This document shows, one piece after another, positions 1 through 11,804 of a DNA stretch of 64,000 nt (positions within the stretch are counted from its first letter, which is position 1; each line of letters opens with the position of its first letter). The notes under the pieces are model-generated. The model searched no databases. It saw only the letters and a list, made by a program, of their open reading frames with translations, and was not told the DNA's origin. Origin of the DNA: Ixodes scapularis (lineage: Eukaryota; Arthropoda; Arachnida; Ixodida; Ixodidae); the NCBI RefSeq assembly GCF_016920785.2, contig NW_024609958.1, forward strand, positions 1 through 64,000. Direction: 5' to 3'. Made by a program: the position numbers and the translations under genes.

Positions 1-585
1 TTCTGCAGGTCTGCCTGCCATTCATGTCGTGCCACTGGAGAGTGCAGGTAAATTTGGTTCTTTGTTTTGGCATTACCGTTTACAAGCCTCTTTTTAACAA
101 TCATAAAATTTCTTTTGAGCTAAAGAGTGACATCACACTGCATAATTGGTATCTTATAATAGAAAATGTTCATCCTTTTAGCAGATATAATGTCCACATG
201 CTAATAAACTTATTTCATATTTTAGGATAACTATTTTATTATCTGGAAAGGTTGGAGCTTTCTCCGTTACTGTTTCGGTGTATATTTTATGATTTGTCGT
301 TCTCATCATATTTTTGGTGTATGACTACATATTTTTTTTCTAATAGGTTTTTGCAATTCTCAAAGTGTAGATCCGTTTTCACAATATATTTTTAACTCGT
401 TTGCCCTTCTATGTAATTACTGTATTATAACTTTATATGAATACCATTTTGGTATAAGAAGTGCCACAAATTTCCATTAGGATATTTCCATTCAACTCAT
501 TTTTAAACATACCAATTACTTTTTTTATTATCCTCTAAAATTGTATTTGATCTCTTGGATACACCCTACCAAAAAAAAAACATTT
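1..585. other. AT-rich intergenic sequence, no gene seen
   Basis: AT-rich DNA with short homopolymer runs. The only ORF (24-230) has no recognisable domain and AT-driven codon use. No splice-consistent exon was found. Confidence 0.6.
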
Positions 586-800
586 GAAATTCAAATGGGT
601 GGCAAACTGGTCGAGCCGTTTGACTTAAACGGGTGGCAAACTTGTCGATCTGTTTGGATCAAACGTGATTATGGGATACGGGTACCTGTTTGAAACGGCA
701 CCCGTTTGGTACGGGTGGTCGTTCGATACGGGTGCCGGTTCGACCAGCCACGTGACCACACATTTGAACGAGCCATTCGGATAGGCAAATTATATGCTAG
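586..800. repeat. Interspersed minisatellite-like repeat, copy 1
   Basis: Degenerate ~20-bp units built around GGGTGGCAAAC, TTTGGATCAAACG and GATACGGGTACC. The block begins just after an A-run with CATTTGAAATTCAA and ends near CCATTCGGATAGG. The same head, internal order and tail recur at 3438-3705, so this is a dispersed element with internal tandem structure rather than a local microsatellite. No coding potential is evident. Confidence 0.7.
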
Positions 801-2029
801 CCCTAAATCGGTATCGTCTGAAAGGCTGGTTATCTTAAACTTATTTAAGACGTCCCGAAACTCATAAGCCTATTTACAACAGGGAGGGAACACGTAGAAA
901 AAATGTGCTCGCGCAGGTGCTTGCAAATGGGCAGGAAAACAGACACAAAAAATTGTTTTCAATTCTCATAAAAGTTTATTACAGCCTATTCCGTAGACAA
1001 GTACAAACGTGCAAGCGATCCGTGAAATGTGAAGGGAGAGGCACTCTAAGCTTTTATACAACTGAGAAGATTGCAAAGCATACAAGAACCGAAGTAATTC
1101 TAGACTATAATGGCAGACTTTCGGAAAAATTACTCTCCCGGCTGTCGCGAGAACAGACGCTGCATAATTCTATAGTTAATCTCGCCGTGTAGCCGCAGAA
1201 GAACGGTCAATCGTTGCCGACACGTAGGTAGGAATGTACTTACCATAAAAAAAGCGAACATGAAAGACCTAATCCAAGATAAATGTCGACAAGGTAAAAG
1301 CAGGACAACCACAGAAGCACAAAAACGAGGAGGAAGGCTTCTGAAGTTTCAACACGATGCGGCGCACAAGCTGTCATTTGCCGAACCCAGCCAAACCGCA
1401 AGAATTCCTGACTTCTTTGAAGAATCGCTTGTTGCCGATATACGCGTAGGACTTTTTGAACACTTGGTGCATATCCCATACGTTGTCGAGAGACATCCTA
1501 ATAAGACCTCAGGGGAAGGCGGCAGATCGAAGCAGGCAGGACAAACGAAGTTGCAACGAACAACAAGCAGACAAAGAAAAAAAAAATCATACAGTAAAAG
1601 AACAGAATGTATAGAAGCAGAACAGTCAGAACTGGGAGTTTTGAACTAGCACCCCCTATATCTAAGGTTCTTACCAATAACCCACCCGTCTATTTTTCTT
1701 TGTGTAGAATATGAGCGTCCCCCGTTCCCGGTTCAAGCTATTTTTGATTGTGTTTTTCTTAAAGTGGGCGATGCCTAAGAATTTTCGAAATGGGCACCAA
1801 AGCTGCGTTTGGAGAGTCCAGTCTACGTCCGGGTAGAAGACGCGCTACCGGACCTGTAAAAACAGTGCAATTTCTTTGTTTGATTTGCTTCACTGCGTTG
1901 TGGGGAGACCGCTTGAACTCTGCTAGCACTGCTTCTCTGTGCATTGTGAAAACCCCGAAGTTTGTAGAAGTTTGAAGCCATTCTCCTTCCTCTCTCTCCT
2001 CTCGACTAGCCAAAAGAGAAACAGTTTTT
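801..2029. other. Intergenic, no supported gene
   Basis: Overlapping ORFs of 60-129 codons occur on both strands (for example 1260-1649), but none shows a recognisable domain, signal peptide or splice-consistent structure. They are probably chance ORFs or decayed repeat. Confidence 0.45.
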
Positions 2030-2232
2030 TTTACGGAACTGACTAGAAGTTCGAAAATTAACTAGTCGAACCTCAAAGTTCGACGTCGAACCTGAGGTTC
2101 GACAAGAGTTCGCCGCACCCTTAGAAATAGCCCAAAAATAGCCACATAGCCAAAGGCGAAATTTTGACGCCAACTAGAAAAAAATGTAGCCCAATTTGGC
2201 TATATATAGCCCAATCTGGCAACACTGACTGC
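2030..2232. repeat. Transposon-end fragments (GTTCGA-rich, then CAGTGTTGCCAGA-type end)
   Basis: 2030-2125 is rich in GTTCGA/TCGAAC motifs and ends CGCACCCTTA, resembling the inner right end of the hAT element at 12394-14063. 2126-2232 contains repeated AGCCCAA/TAGCCA words and ends TCTGGCAACACTG, which on the minus strand is a CAGTGTTGCCAGA terminus of the type seen in hAT-like elements. No matching left ends were found, so both are called as fragments. Confidence 0.4.
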
Positions 2233-2390
2233 CAACGCGCGCGCAGCCGGATCTGGCGTGTAGCGTGACCTCCCCTCTGTCTGGTCACGTGACAAAGCTG
2301 ACCAGAGAAGAGGAAGGGGGCGACGGCGATGTCAAGGCGCAGGACAACGGGACCCCCCCAATTGCCTAACCCTTTCTCATGCATTCTATA

Positions 2391-2425
<35 letters not shown>

Positions 2426-3057
2426 GCGCTCAGTTTTTTGTGGCAATGCAATGAATGCTAGGGGAGAGGGTGCACCGACCGCTGTACACGTACGCGCTTT
2501 ACTCCTCTCTTCGAATTGCCACTGCACGTCGCGTTTACAGCCTCGGAAAGCAGGCGAAGCGCGCGCATTCCAGCAACCTGGAATGCTGGAAATGGCGTCG
2601 GCCAGAAGCTCGGCTCGCGCCCGAGCCAAAAAAGTACACAGCGCGAGCTTGCTCTCGCAGTGCTCGATGTTCCTAATCCACGTGTTCGCGCGTTATTTTC
2701 GTTGAGCCTTGAATTGAGGTGAAGTGGAGTCTAGAAATATTTTCTTTCACACGGTCGCGTCCTCTGTGCGAGAGGTTAGAGCTGAATAAGTAAATTGAGG
2801 CAACAAAGAACGCTAAATCTTTAAAGTTCTTTCAAAAATATCGGCTCACCAACGTCGCACGTTCACGCATATAAAAAATATCGCTTATTGCAGTTGCAGT
2901 ATGAGCGAACATCAGCGCAATCAAATATATAAATATCATTACTTGCAATACGTGGACAATTGTAAACCGATAAACCGGCGCTCCCGCGGCTTTACGGAAA
3001 CATTCTACCACGACTGAAATAGGCCCGCCCATGCCGCCGATGGGTACGTTCAGTATC
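2233..3057. other. Intergenic with a 30-bp poly-A tract
   Basis: Contains an A-run at about 2393-2422 following TATATA. ORFs on both sides of it (2366-2705) are translations of that tract plus adjacent GC-rich sequence. No gene is supported. Confidence 0.5.
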
Positions 3058-3335
3058 AAACGGGCTCCGGAGAGCCGTTTGATTAAACCGGTGCAGTTTG
3101 CCGGTCACTGGTCACCCGTCTGTGCAACATGGTAGCCGGTTTGAGCAAACGTGCGACAACTTTGCTCAAACGAGTGGCCCATTTGACCAGACGAGGGACC
3201 CGTTTGCCAAAGGAGTGACCTGTTTGCTCAAATAGGTGACCGTTATGGCTCAGATGGGGGACTCCTTTGACCCATACGAGCGACCCTTTTGACAAACTGG
3301 TGACCGGTATAGCTGAACTGTTAGCGGTATGAACC
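3058..3335. repeat. Tandem minisatellite of TTTG-CAAACG-GTGACC units
   Basis: About a dozen degenerate ~20-bp units of the form CGTTTGNNCAAACGNGTGACC. The motif vocabulary (CCCGTTTG, CAAACG, GGTGACC) overlaps that of the repeats at 586-800 and 3438-3705. Confidence 0.65.
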
Positions 3336-3437
3336 AGTTTACTTTCATATAGGCGCCAATTTTTTTTTCTTCAGTGGGGTAATCAGAAATATCAAAATAC
3401 TTCTTGATTTCTTTTATATCAATACTAAAAAAAAAAA

Positions 3438-3705
3438 CATTTGAAATTCAAGCGGGTGGGAAAACTGGTCGGCAGGTTTGAATCAAATGGATGGCAAATC
3501 TGTCGGTCCGTTTGGATCAAACGTGATTATGGGATACGGGCACCGTTTCGGACGACCGGTTTGAATCAAATGGGTGGCAAACCTGTCAATACGTTTGGAT
3601 CAAACGTGAATATGGGATACGGGTACCCGTTTGAAACGGTACCCGTTTTGATACGGGTGCCCATTCGTGACCACACATTTGAACGCGCCATTCGGATAGG
3701 AAAAT
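3438..3705. repeat. Interspersed minisatellite-like repeat, copy 2
   Basis: Second copy of the element at 586-800, in the same orientation. It starts ACATTTGAAATTCAA after an A-run, repeats TTTGGATCAAACGTGA and TATGGGATACGGG twice (an extra internal unit compared with copy 1), and ends GAACGCGCCATTCGGATAGG. Confidence 0.7.
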
Positions 3706-6233
3706 TCTTTTGGTATTTGCGGTTGTGGTTCATCGAACAAATCATCGCTAAATACGAAATAAATGGCTGGACATTTTTTGTAGTCATCGTTTCTAATTAA
3801 TTTCAACGACTATTTGTTGTCTTTTTTTCTTCTTTACTTTGTTATCTTCAACTCTTTAGCCAGAGGATAGAGGCCTTTAAGCGGGATATATTTATTATTC
3901 ATTCCCTTTATATCAAAAATGTTTTTCGAGGAGATTTTATATATAAGAGGACATTTCTTAACAATTTTTAAAATATATTTTTTTTTAATCGTCAACGGTT
4001 TACTTAATCAACTCGTTTCTAATATGAAGAAATTTACTTGTCGTATTCGTGGCTTTTCTTCTCGTGGACGTCTCTATGAAGGGAGAAGAACTGCCTCAAT
4101 CAACTAAAACAAGCTCACAATTCGGAGGAAACCGGATACAGCGTATGCTATGTCTTTCGAATAAAGAAAGTTTTAAGCGACGGTGTTTGTGGTGTAAGAC
4201 ACCACGAGTACCGATGTTTCAGCGTCAGCTTCGGTGATGACAACGCTGTTGTCAGCGGCTCGTTTTGGAGGTTAACCTACTCGTTCAGGCGCATGTCACC
4301 CAGAGTAGAGTCGCAGATGAGATGAGCCTGGACGTCGCCATCGAAACTCCTACCGAAAACGTCAGTGGACCTCTTTTGTTCTCTGATACTCCCCGTATCA
4401 TAGAGCAACCTTCACTCGCTCGTTGGGAGCTAAGCGCACTCCCAAAACAGCACGGATGAAAGTTGCAGACAAGAAAAGTGACGCGGTAACAACCAGAAAG
4501 CGCAAAGCAGATGGCGACATGTAGCCTAAATGATTGTAGAAACAAATGAGACAACACGAGAGTTTTCTTTTGATTATTTATTTTATTTTTTATGTTTTAT
4601 TGGTAAAATAAAACAGTCATCCACTAAGAATTCATGCAAACAAAAAGCGCGTTGGTTCTGGTTGAAGAAAAATTGGGGCTCCAATTAGTCGTGCAGAGGG
4701 CAAAGAATAGATCGCATGATGTTGAAACAAATAGAAATGTATGTACTGTGGCGAATTATAGCCGTCATGCGAAGGTGCTAGTCCCAACGTGGAGTGGTTA
4801 AGGAGAAACCGAGGTGGACAACGAACAGGCCGAAAGCCACCATCAGGAAGAAGGCCCAGCGGGAAACGGCTGTGTCGGCAAAATGTCCTCTGAAGGCAAA
4901 ATCAAAGGGTCCAAGCAGCCTAAATATCCGATCACTTCGTGAACGCTGAGTACCAAACTACCGTAATTACTCGGGTAATAGCGGCACTATTTATGAACAA
5001 GGCCCTTGTGTCTACTTTCCCGCAAAGCACTTATACAGCCAATCATCACGTTGCACAGAAATGACATGGCGAATAACTAGATCAGGAACACGAGTCTCCA
5101 TACAAATGCAACCTTCTCAGATGGTATCTTCGCGAGAAGACGTTGTCTCTGTCCTGTAAACAGCTGGAATCATGCTGTCGATCGTGACAATTGGCAAACT
5201 GCGTGCTCCGCAGAGAAGCGAACTCTCAGGTTTTCTTTATAAACAGTGCGGCTATCATTCGAGAAAATACGGTATCTGAAGGACTATGTGCCTTAAAAAA
5301 CTGATAATCCCACAATGCCAAAAGAAAGAGGATGTTGCATTATGCTATTGTAGGTGTTTCAGTTGGCCCCCGGGCTGCCGGTTGCGGCAGCGCGGTTAAC
5401 AAAGCCCCCGCAATAAACATGGCTGTCGAGCACACGTGTTGTCACTTGGCAGAGTAGGAAAAAAAAATGAGGATGTTGCTCAGCTTAAAAATATCCGGCG
5501 TCCTGCATTGATATGCAGCGCTTGAACTATGGGAGCCGCTGGGCAGACACACCTGCGAGAGATTTGCGGAACGCAGCTTCAGAGCCCGTCCCTTCTATCC
5601 AAACAAAATAACAGTTTAGAAAAATTGATTTTTGTTATATTAATATTGTTCATTTTTGATGTACAATAAGAGACTGCGTAACGGAAACACAATCGAAGCG
5701 AGAAAGTTTCGCAGTAAACAGCGTACAATAGCTTGAGTATCTTATGCTAGCGAGCGAACAATCAGCAAGGTCTAATACAAAGAGTTTACATTGCAGATGC
5801 GAAAACAGGTGCTGCGCTTCTACTGAAGAACAGCGCATTTTGCTCGGACAAAGTGTTTTGGTATATTGAGAACATTCCTTTCAAGATAAAATAAAACAAA
5901 CCAAGAAAGAAGCAATGCACGCAACAACGTCATGCGGTACACTGCATCGTCAACGCTTACGACACTTCATGTTTGCCAGCTACTACTCGACGTTTTTGTG
6001 CCACAATTGTTTTTGCCATAATCATTGGTGCTTCACCTGAGAGTTTAAACGATGATTGTATTACTGGGTTGAAAAAGTGAACATTTAGGTTTTACTAATA
6101 TTAAACTTTCTGCTGAACCGCCTCCAATAAAGTTCATGCAAAAGAAATCTAGATGGCAAGTACTGCGAACTCCACGTCGAGTTCGGCCACTTTTTGTTTC
6201 AGGGGCTCTACCTTAACTCGCAAAAGGTTCAGA
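3706..6233. other. Intergenic, no convincing gene
   Basis: AT-rich with scattered moderate-GC stretches. The best coding candidate is 4265-4459 (64 codons, plus strand), followed by AAATAAAA near 4604. It could be a decayed terminal exon, but it has no recognisable domain or clear acceptor. Nothing else is supportable. Confidence 0.4.
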
Positions 6234-6241
6234 ACTCAAAC

Positions 6242-6816
6242 CAACGTTACTAAAACACTCAGTTGGGAAACTCGCCGTCTAAACCTGGGCCGCTGGCGTC
6301 CACCGAGACCGAGCTAAATGCGACAACAGCGCCACTCTTTATCATTTGTCTGTACTGTGGTCGCCTCGAGTTTTTTGAAAGCCGGTTTTTGCGTAAAAAC
6401 AAACGGAAAAGACTCTTTTTGTATGAAATTTATTGGAGTTTAGTACCAAATGATGGGCGCGTAATGTTTTTATCACCTTTAGTTCGCAAGGTTTTGCGGA
6501 ACAATTAATATTGTTTTTATAAAACCATCCCTCAGCGGGCCTTTCAGGTAGCGCGTCCCGCCCTAGGTGCATTTTAAGTTCAGTAGCTCAACGCGGCGCG
6601 TCCGCCGGGGAGATGGGGGTGGCATTCCTGTAACCTCTACCGCTGTATCTGTTCTTAAAGCCAAAATAAAAGTCACGTGCAGTTCCTCGAGTGGCCGCTG
6701 CGGGAGAAATGGTGGCGTTGTGTTCGTCATTAGCTCGGTGCTCAGAGACAGTTTGGGGCCACTTTTTCAAAGCTGTCTCTATGGGAGTTTCCCAACTGAG
6801 TGTTTTAGTAACGTTG
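6242..6816. mobile_element. hAT-like MITE with perfect ~32-bp TIRs, copy 1
   Basis: Terminal inverted repeats start CAACGTTACTAAAACACTCA and continue through GTTGGGAAACTC. The two ends are perfect complements. The element is flanked by the 8-bp direct repeat ACTCAAAC (6234-6241 and 6817-6824), as expected for hAT-type transposition. It is 575 bp long and non-coding. A second copy at 25311-25907 shares the whole body. Perfect TIRs and TSD suggest a fairly young insertion. Confidence 0.85.
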
Positions 6817-6824
6817 ACTCAAAC

Positions 6825-8432
6825 CGATGTTTTGTACGAGAAGCATAGGAATGAATCATTAGGGAAAAGCAGCTCAATTCTAGTATACTTCTGCAGTGCC
6901 TATTATGCATACTACTATTGTAATAATGTTGTGTTAAATTGGCCGATTTCGAGTATACTCGGCGATGATAAAAGCATACCATTGGTATGCTTGCAGCTCT
7001 ATTTCGGAATAGTTTTCAGGACATTCCGTGCATACTGCTAGGAAAAAGTGAGCATACCTTGGGTGAGCTCCCACTCTGATTCCAGTGATCTGTAAGCTTG
7101 TGAGCTTATTCTGCTAAAAGGACACTTGAAGCACCCGATAACGAGAATTTAATGTAAAGGTAAAGAAATTATATTAAGTGGTACAGTACACTGATATGAG
7201 AATGTAAAAGAATTCGCTAGCAGTGGACACAAACCTAGTCTCCATCACAGGGAACTGATGTTTATATAAATGCTGACAATTTGTTTCACAGAAGGCTCAC
7301 ATTTCAGCATCTCACCTAATATAGTTTCTACCAGTACATTTCCATGTGCACTGTAAGAAACGTGGGATCGACAATGTGCTTAACAGTCTTACAACAGTAC
7401 AACTCACAAAATGAACCGATACGTTGGACGAGAGGCCTCAAGGGTGGAGTCGTTAACTCTTTGCATAACTCTACATAAAACAAAAACAAAATTGCCAAAA
7501 TAAAACAGATGATCTGTACGTGACTTGATCAGCAACACACGTTTTCGTCGGGTTCGTGCGCTAAGCACGTTGAATGCGAATCGTCAATAACAGGCGTCGT
7601 CCACGGTTTTTGCTGCCGCTGGCCAAGTCGCGACAAAACGGGGATGGAGCGGAACGGACGGAGAAACAGGAAGAAAGGGGGGGTGGGGGGGGGGGGGGGG
7701 GGAGGGGGGGTCACCTTAAGATAATAAAGGATGAAAAACTGTCATACACTCATAGTGATGTGCAACTATTTTCTTTGATACAGGCACACTTAACGTTAGA
7801 TTTCTCGGGCACTTTTTTAGCAAGATTTGCGGTGCTCAATATTGATACCCAAGATGCGAACATTCACATTAATACTGAACTCAAAGTCGTAAAATATTTT
7901 GGAAGTTTTGACGTCATTCTCAAAACCCACGTGTGACTTCACGGTTTTCATCTTGAAGACATATGTTCGCAGATATATACATGCTGTAGCGTTCACAAGT
8001 TCACTGCGAGATTTCGTAGGCTTGAAAATGTTAGTTGAGGGAAGTGAGCGCCGCGGTTCATTTTTAATCTTTCCTTGTGTTTATTTGTAGCCCGAGAGTA
8101 CAAGATACAGAGGACAGAATGAAATTGTTTAGTCAGTCTCGCCCTAGTTCACTCCCGAACTTTTTCGGTCAAATATTTGAGAGATTTAAAGTGTAGACGA
8201 TGAGCCGAGCGCGGTTTCGCCGACTCATTCGCCTTCGCGGAAGCCAGCTTCCACGCCGACGCAACGTCGCTCGCTGCTGCTGCTGTCGACTCTTGCTGCT
8301 GCTTTCTGGACGTTTGTGTTCCTTTTTGTCTCTTGCACAAGTTCCCCGATGAAACCTTTTTTCCAGTTCATTATTTATCGTCAACCTGCAAGCTGTTTCT
8401 TTGGATGTGGTAAATCTCAGAGCAATATTAAA
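6825..8432. other. Intergenic with poly-G tract
   Basis: No supported gene. A purine tract containing a near-continuous G run lies at about 7677-7709, and glycine/proline-rich ORFs across it are artefacts of the tract. Confidence 0.5.
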
Positions 8433-8591
8433 ATGCAACGGTTCTTGCTTGTCTTGATGTGTTTTATAAATTCAAGCCTGTTGTTAGGTCTTCGTGTAAA
8501 AAGTATGAATATGTCGAGTAAAAAATTCAATGACACACATATATTTTCGAATTTGAAACATGCGACTAAGCAACGACCACGGCGACTATAG
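8433..8591 (+). CDS. Small ORF with signal-peptide-like N-terminus (candidate)
   Basis: 52 codons from the ATG at 8433, chosen because the following ~19 residues (MQRFLLVLMCF...) form a hydrophobic stretch typical of a secretory signal. The remainder is short, basic and Ser/Lys/Arg-rich without cysteines. The longer reading frame begins at 8316 but places 39 unrelated residues before the hydrophobic core. No domain was recognised, no TATA box or polyA signal was identified, and an unspliced tick peptide gene of this size would be unusual. It may be chance. Confidence 0.25.
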   Translation: MQRFLLVLMCFINSSLLLGLRVKSMNMSSKKFNDTHIFSNLKHATKQRPRRL

Positions 8592-9239
8592 GAGGTTTCC
8601 CTGACAGCAAATTCGACTTTCTAGAAAAATAATGATAGTTATGGATCGGTTACCCAAGGACGCGCTTCAGAAAGACCTAACTTTGCAAAAAGGTTGGCAA
8701 TTGTATGGGTCTCACTTGGGCGTTTTGTGTCTGCTCGCTTTTGCTTCAAGGTGTTCGTTATTATTAGAGTACAATAATTTTGAATTTATATGACTTTTTT
8801 TTTGTCTCCCCACATGACATTTAAAGTGCAGAACTTCATCCAAAAATGCCACTTATGACTTCAACCAAAGATGCCGTTATAACTACAATTATGGCGGCTT
8901 TCCGCATACATGGAAGGCTTGAGATTGGTCTTTTTTGAAATGCGAAGTGAGCATAAGGACGGCAGAGGGTTAGAGAAATTTCTACTCAATTCAGCAATAA
9001 ACTTCTTTTTTTTACATTCGTACGAAGTCCGGAATGGAGGTCATCCTGGACCTATCTTTAATATTCAGATATCGTGCTCGATTTTTTTCCTCGCTAGGCG
9101 CTATAACTTGGACATGACCAGTATGTATGACATGGAGGGATCGGTGGCCGTGAGTGTTAACGCACCGCTGCCCGGAGCGAATGCATGCGTACAATACAGG
9201 GTCGGCTGGATTTCGAAAAAGAAAGGAGGGGAAGGGCTG
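8592..9239. other. Intergenic, nothing recognised
   Basis: No domain-bearing ORF or inverted repeat structure was recognised. The 142-codon ORF at 8910-9338 runs into the following poly-C tract and SINE fragment and is not treated as a gene. Confidence 0.4.
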
Positions 9240-9415
9240 AACACCCCCCCCCCCCCCCCCCCCATTCTCCTCCACCTGCACCCCTTTGAACCCAGGTATC
9301 CTGGGTTCAATCCCCACCCCAGCCCGTTTCGATCTTGATGAGCATCGTACCGGCGTGCGTCACTACTGCGTGGCACACGCTAAATATCCAGGCTGGCGGT
9401 TATACAGCACTAGCT
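9240..9415 (+). repeat. Poly-C tract followed by tRNA-derived SINE fragment
   Basis: A C-run at 9244-9263 is followed by a B-box-like GGGTTCAATCCCC and the SINE body CCCGTTTCGATCTTGATGAGC, then CACTACTGCGTGGCACACG. The same body occurs in opposite orientation in the complete SINE at 15463-15759. The A-box half is missing here, so this copy is 5'-truncated. Confidence 0.65.
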
Positions 9416-9830
9416 TTCTTTCTTTCTTTCTTTCTTTATTGGTTTCCATTTCATACAGAATGGAGGAGGCCGAGGAAAAAAGCTACAAACGCAGCTTGTG
9501 GGGCCCTCGGCCCCCTTTGAATGATGGCAGCATTGGACTCACAAAAACACTCACACACAGTAACAAAACACTTCCTGGTCAATCAGATTCACTCATTCGA
9601 TACAGCTCCACACATTAGTATGCAGTTGCAATTTAACATGATTAGGTCGGGTAAGGAACACAAAACAATTCTAGGAAATAGCTCGTTTTCATCTCAGGCA
9701 GTTCTAAGGGCACCGGTATCAGAAAATGAAAATAAAAGATATCTCAGTTCAGAAGGGGTTATAGAGGATATAGCGGTGCTAACTTTCTCATCTACAGCTG
9801 AGACACCAGACGCCCATTGGGGATGACTAA
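9416..9830 (-). mobile_element. LINE 3' end fragment (minus strand) with AAAG tail
   Basis: Read on the minus strand, the segment ends with CCAATAAAG followed by repeated AAAG units (plus strand TTTC repeats at 9416-9435). This is typical of the 3' UTR and short tandem tail of CR1/RTE-like LINEs. No reverse transcriptase sequence remains. The upstream limit is uncertain. Confidence 0.45.
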
Positions 9831-10959
9831 CTTCCGGCTGTATAAACATAAAGTGACGTACCAACTTGTTTTCGAGTGGGGGGCAAACCTAACACCCCCC
9901 CCCCCCCCCCCCAGGGCCGGGGGGCGGTGCCCTTGGTATCCTTTCGGCGCCGCCGGCACCGAAACTGCCCAGTGGCGGCAGTTTCAGGGGTTCAAAACAC
10001 ATGCTTTGCCCCCCACTGTTATCACTGGAGAGGGGGGGGGGGGGGGGCAACTGCACCTATGGCCCCCCAGGTTGTTACGCCCATGTAAACATACACACAA
10101 CACAATGATTATATGTCACATCATGGTCATTTCCGCCTCCAATGTCCGTCAGTGTGTCCACAGGACTCCGCGTTACTGCACTCTGGCCCTCCGCAATCCC
10201 TGGTCTGGAGGAAAGTCACTCGTCAATGGCTGTAGCTGAGAGCGGCTTTGACGTCATGCCAGTGGGGTGGCCGCTGTCGGCACACGGCGCATGCGCAGAC
10301 GCTTCCGCTGATCTGGCTACGTGCTTTGTGCGAACACGAGCTTGTCTGTAAGTAGCGCGATGGCTCACCATATGTAGTTCTGCGCCAACGGTAAGTGTCA
10401 GGATCTTTGATCACTTTTTTAATACGAAACTCGGCCTCACATACATGGAATTTCGGTTTATTTTAGGATGCTTAGAAATATTAGATTGAGTTAAGACTAT
10501 AGAACGTTCTATCATAAAGCGTCTGTAGGTGTACTATACGCCCGACCACCAAGATGATTCACACGAAGACTTCGCCGAATCGTCGCCCATTGTCCTGGCT
10601 GAGGACATTGTTCGTCTGACAAACAGGAATTCGTAAGAGCTTGAAACACACGCAACCGTCAAGCACGAAGTGTCTGACTTCTGCGTTGTTCTTGCGAGGC
10701 GCACGTTTTTCCTTTCCTCTGCTTCGCAGAACCAAACAAAGGAACACAAAAAAAAAAAAAAAAACGCGGTAGGGTGTAGTGACGTGATCTTCCGGGAAAT
10801 ATCTCTTCCTCTAGATTTCTTCTGTCCCCGTACAGTTTCGCTTTCGGTTTCAAGCAGTAGCGTTTTTCTTCTTTTTTTTTTTTTTTTTACTTTATTGAAC
10901 ACATACGTGACGCTGTAGCGAAATATCGAATGGGAAAGAGAGTCTGCAAACACTGTCTT
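9831..10959. other. Intergenic with C, G, A and T homopolymer tracts
   Basis: Contains a C-run (about 9895-9912), a G-run (about 10032-10047), an A-run (about 10749-10763) and a T-run (about 10872-10887). ORFs across these are artefacts. No exon is supported. Confidence 0.5.
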
Positions 10960-11090
10960 TCCTGTATATCACGTGACGACAAATGTCCTTCGCTAAATTT
11001 AGCGGGGAAACTGGATTGGCGTTTAGGTCACGTGACGTCAAGTCATGTTTATTTCCCAGCTAAATTTAGCCGGATAACTAGGTTGTCTAA
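10960..11090. repeat. Fragment related to the GCTAAATTTAGC palindrome element
   Basis: Contains GCTAAATTTAGCGGGGAAAC and then GTCACGTGACGTCAA and GCTAAATTTAGCCGGATAA. The same order and spacing are found at the left side of the element at 53655-54173, so this is a short dispersed relative without the long internal array. Confidence 0.55.
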
Positions 11091-11544
11091 TGAATCCCGG
11101 CGTCTGGCTTGAACGTTCAATCGTGACGCTGCGTCATGGCGCTTGTTTATACCTCTTCTCTTATAAAAACAAGACCCATAAAACATATTTGGGGTTCAAA
11201 CACTTCCCCGTTACACAAAAGTTTTTGCGCATTATTTATGTCGCTCCAGACTCGCTTTGAGTACTAGTGCTCCTATAACTAATCACCACCGCTTCTATTT
11301 TGGAAATGCGCGCCGAAATAGAAGCGCGTTTCAGAATCCCCCCTAAATTAAAATGAGTCTCATGCCGCAAATATTGTGCCAATTTCTTTTTGTTCGAAGA
11401 AAGTTTATATCGTGGCCTACCTGGAACAGGAAGCCAGCTGGGTGTATGACGAGTGTTTTCTGTGCTCTGTGGTGTCTGTCCTTCCTATGTCCCCGTCTTC
11501 AAAGCGCAATCATGTTTTCTATCAGCACTTGTTTTCTATCGTCA

Positions 11545-11804
11545 GAGAGCCAGCCAGACCCGTGGCACAAAACCTATCTTCGATCGACAGGGTGCTCCCG
11601 CTGTTCGCTTACAAGCTGGACCGCAAGCTGGAAGACATCAAGGCCCGCTTTCGCGAAGATCGCAACCCGGCTAACACCGGCGCAAACCCCCGGAGCTCCA
11701 CCAAGGGGGTGCTGGACTCCCTGCGTCACAAGGGATTCGGCCGGATCTTCTGCATACTGGGCAGGCTGGGAGCCCTCGCCAGGCGCCCGTGTGCGGCCTG
11801 CTAA
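11545..11804 (+). CDS. Candidate terminal coding exon, function unknown
   Basis: An 87-codon tail reading from REPARPVAQ to RRPCAAC and TAA (11802-11804). A plausible acceptor (pyrimidine-rich sequence then CAG) ends at 11544. GC-rich third codon positions, strong contrast with the AT-rich flanks and a balanced amino-acid mix make it look truly coding. The middle is Lys/Arg-rich and helix-prone (KLDRKLEDIKARF), and the last third has three cysteines. An ATTAAA-type signal lies near 11930. The frame stays open upstream to 11376, but that part has different codon use and looks like intron. No family was recognised and no upstream exon was located, so it could also be a decayed gene. Confidence 0.45.

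Noticed and set aside
7574..7936. 120-codon ORF with poly-Gly
   Set aside because: Driven by a G-run; no domain on either side.
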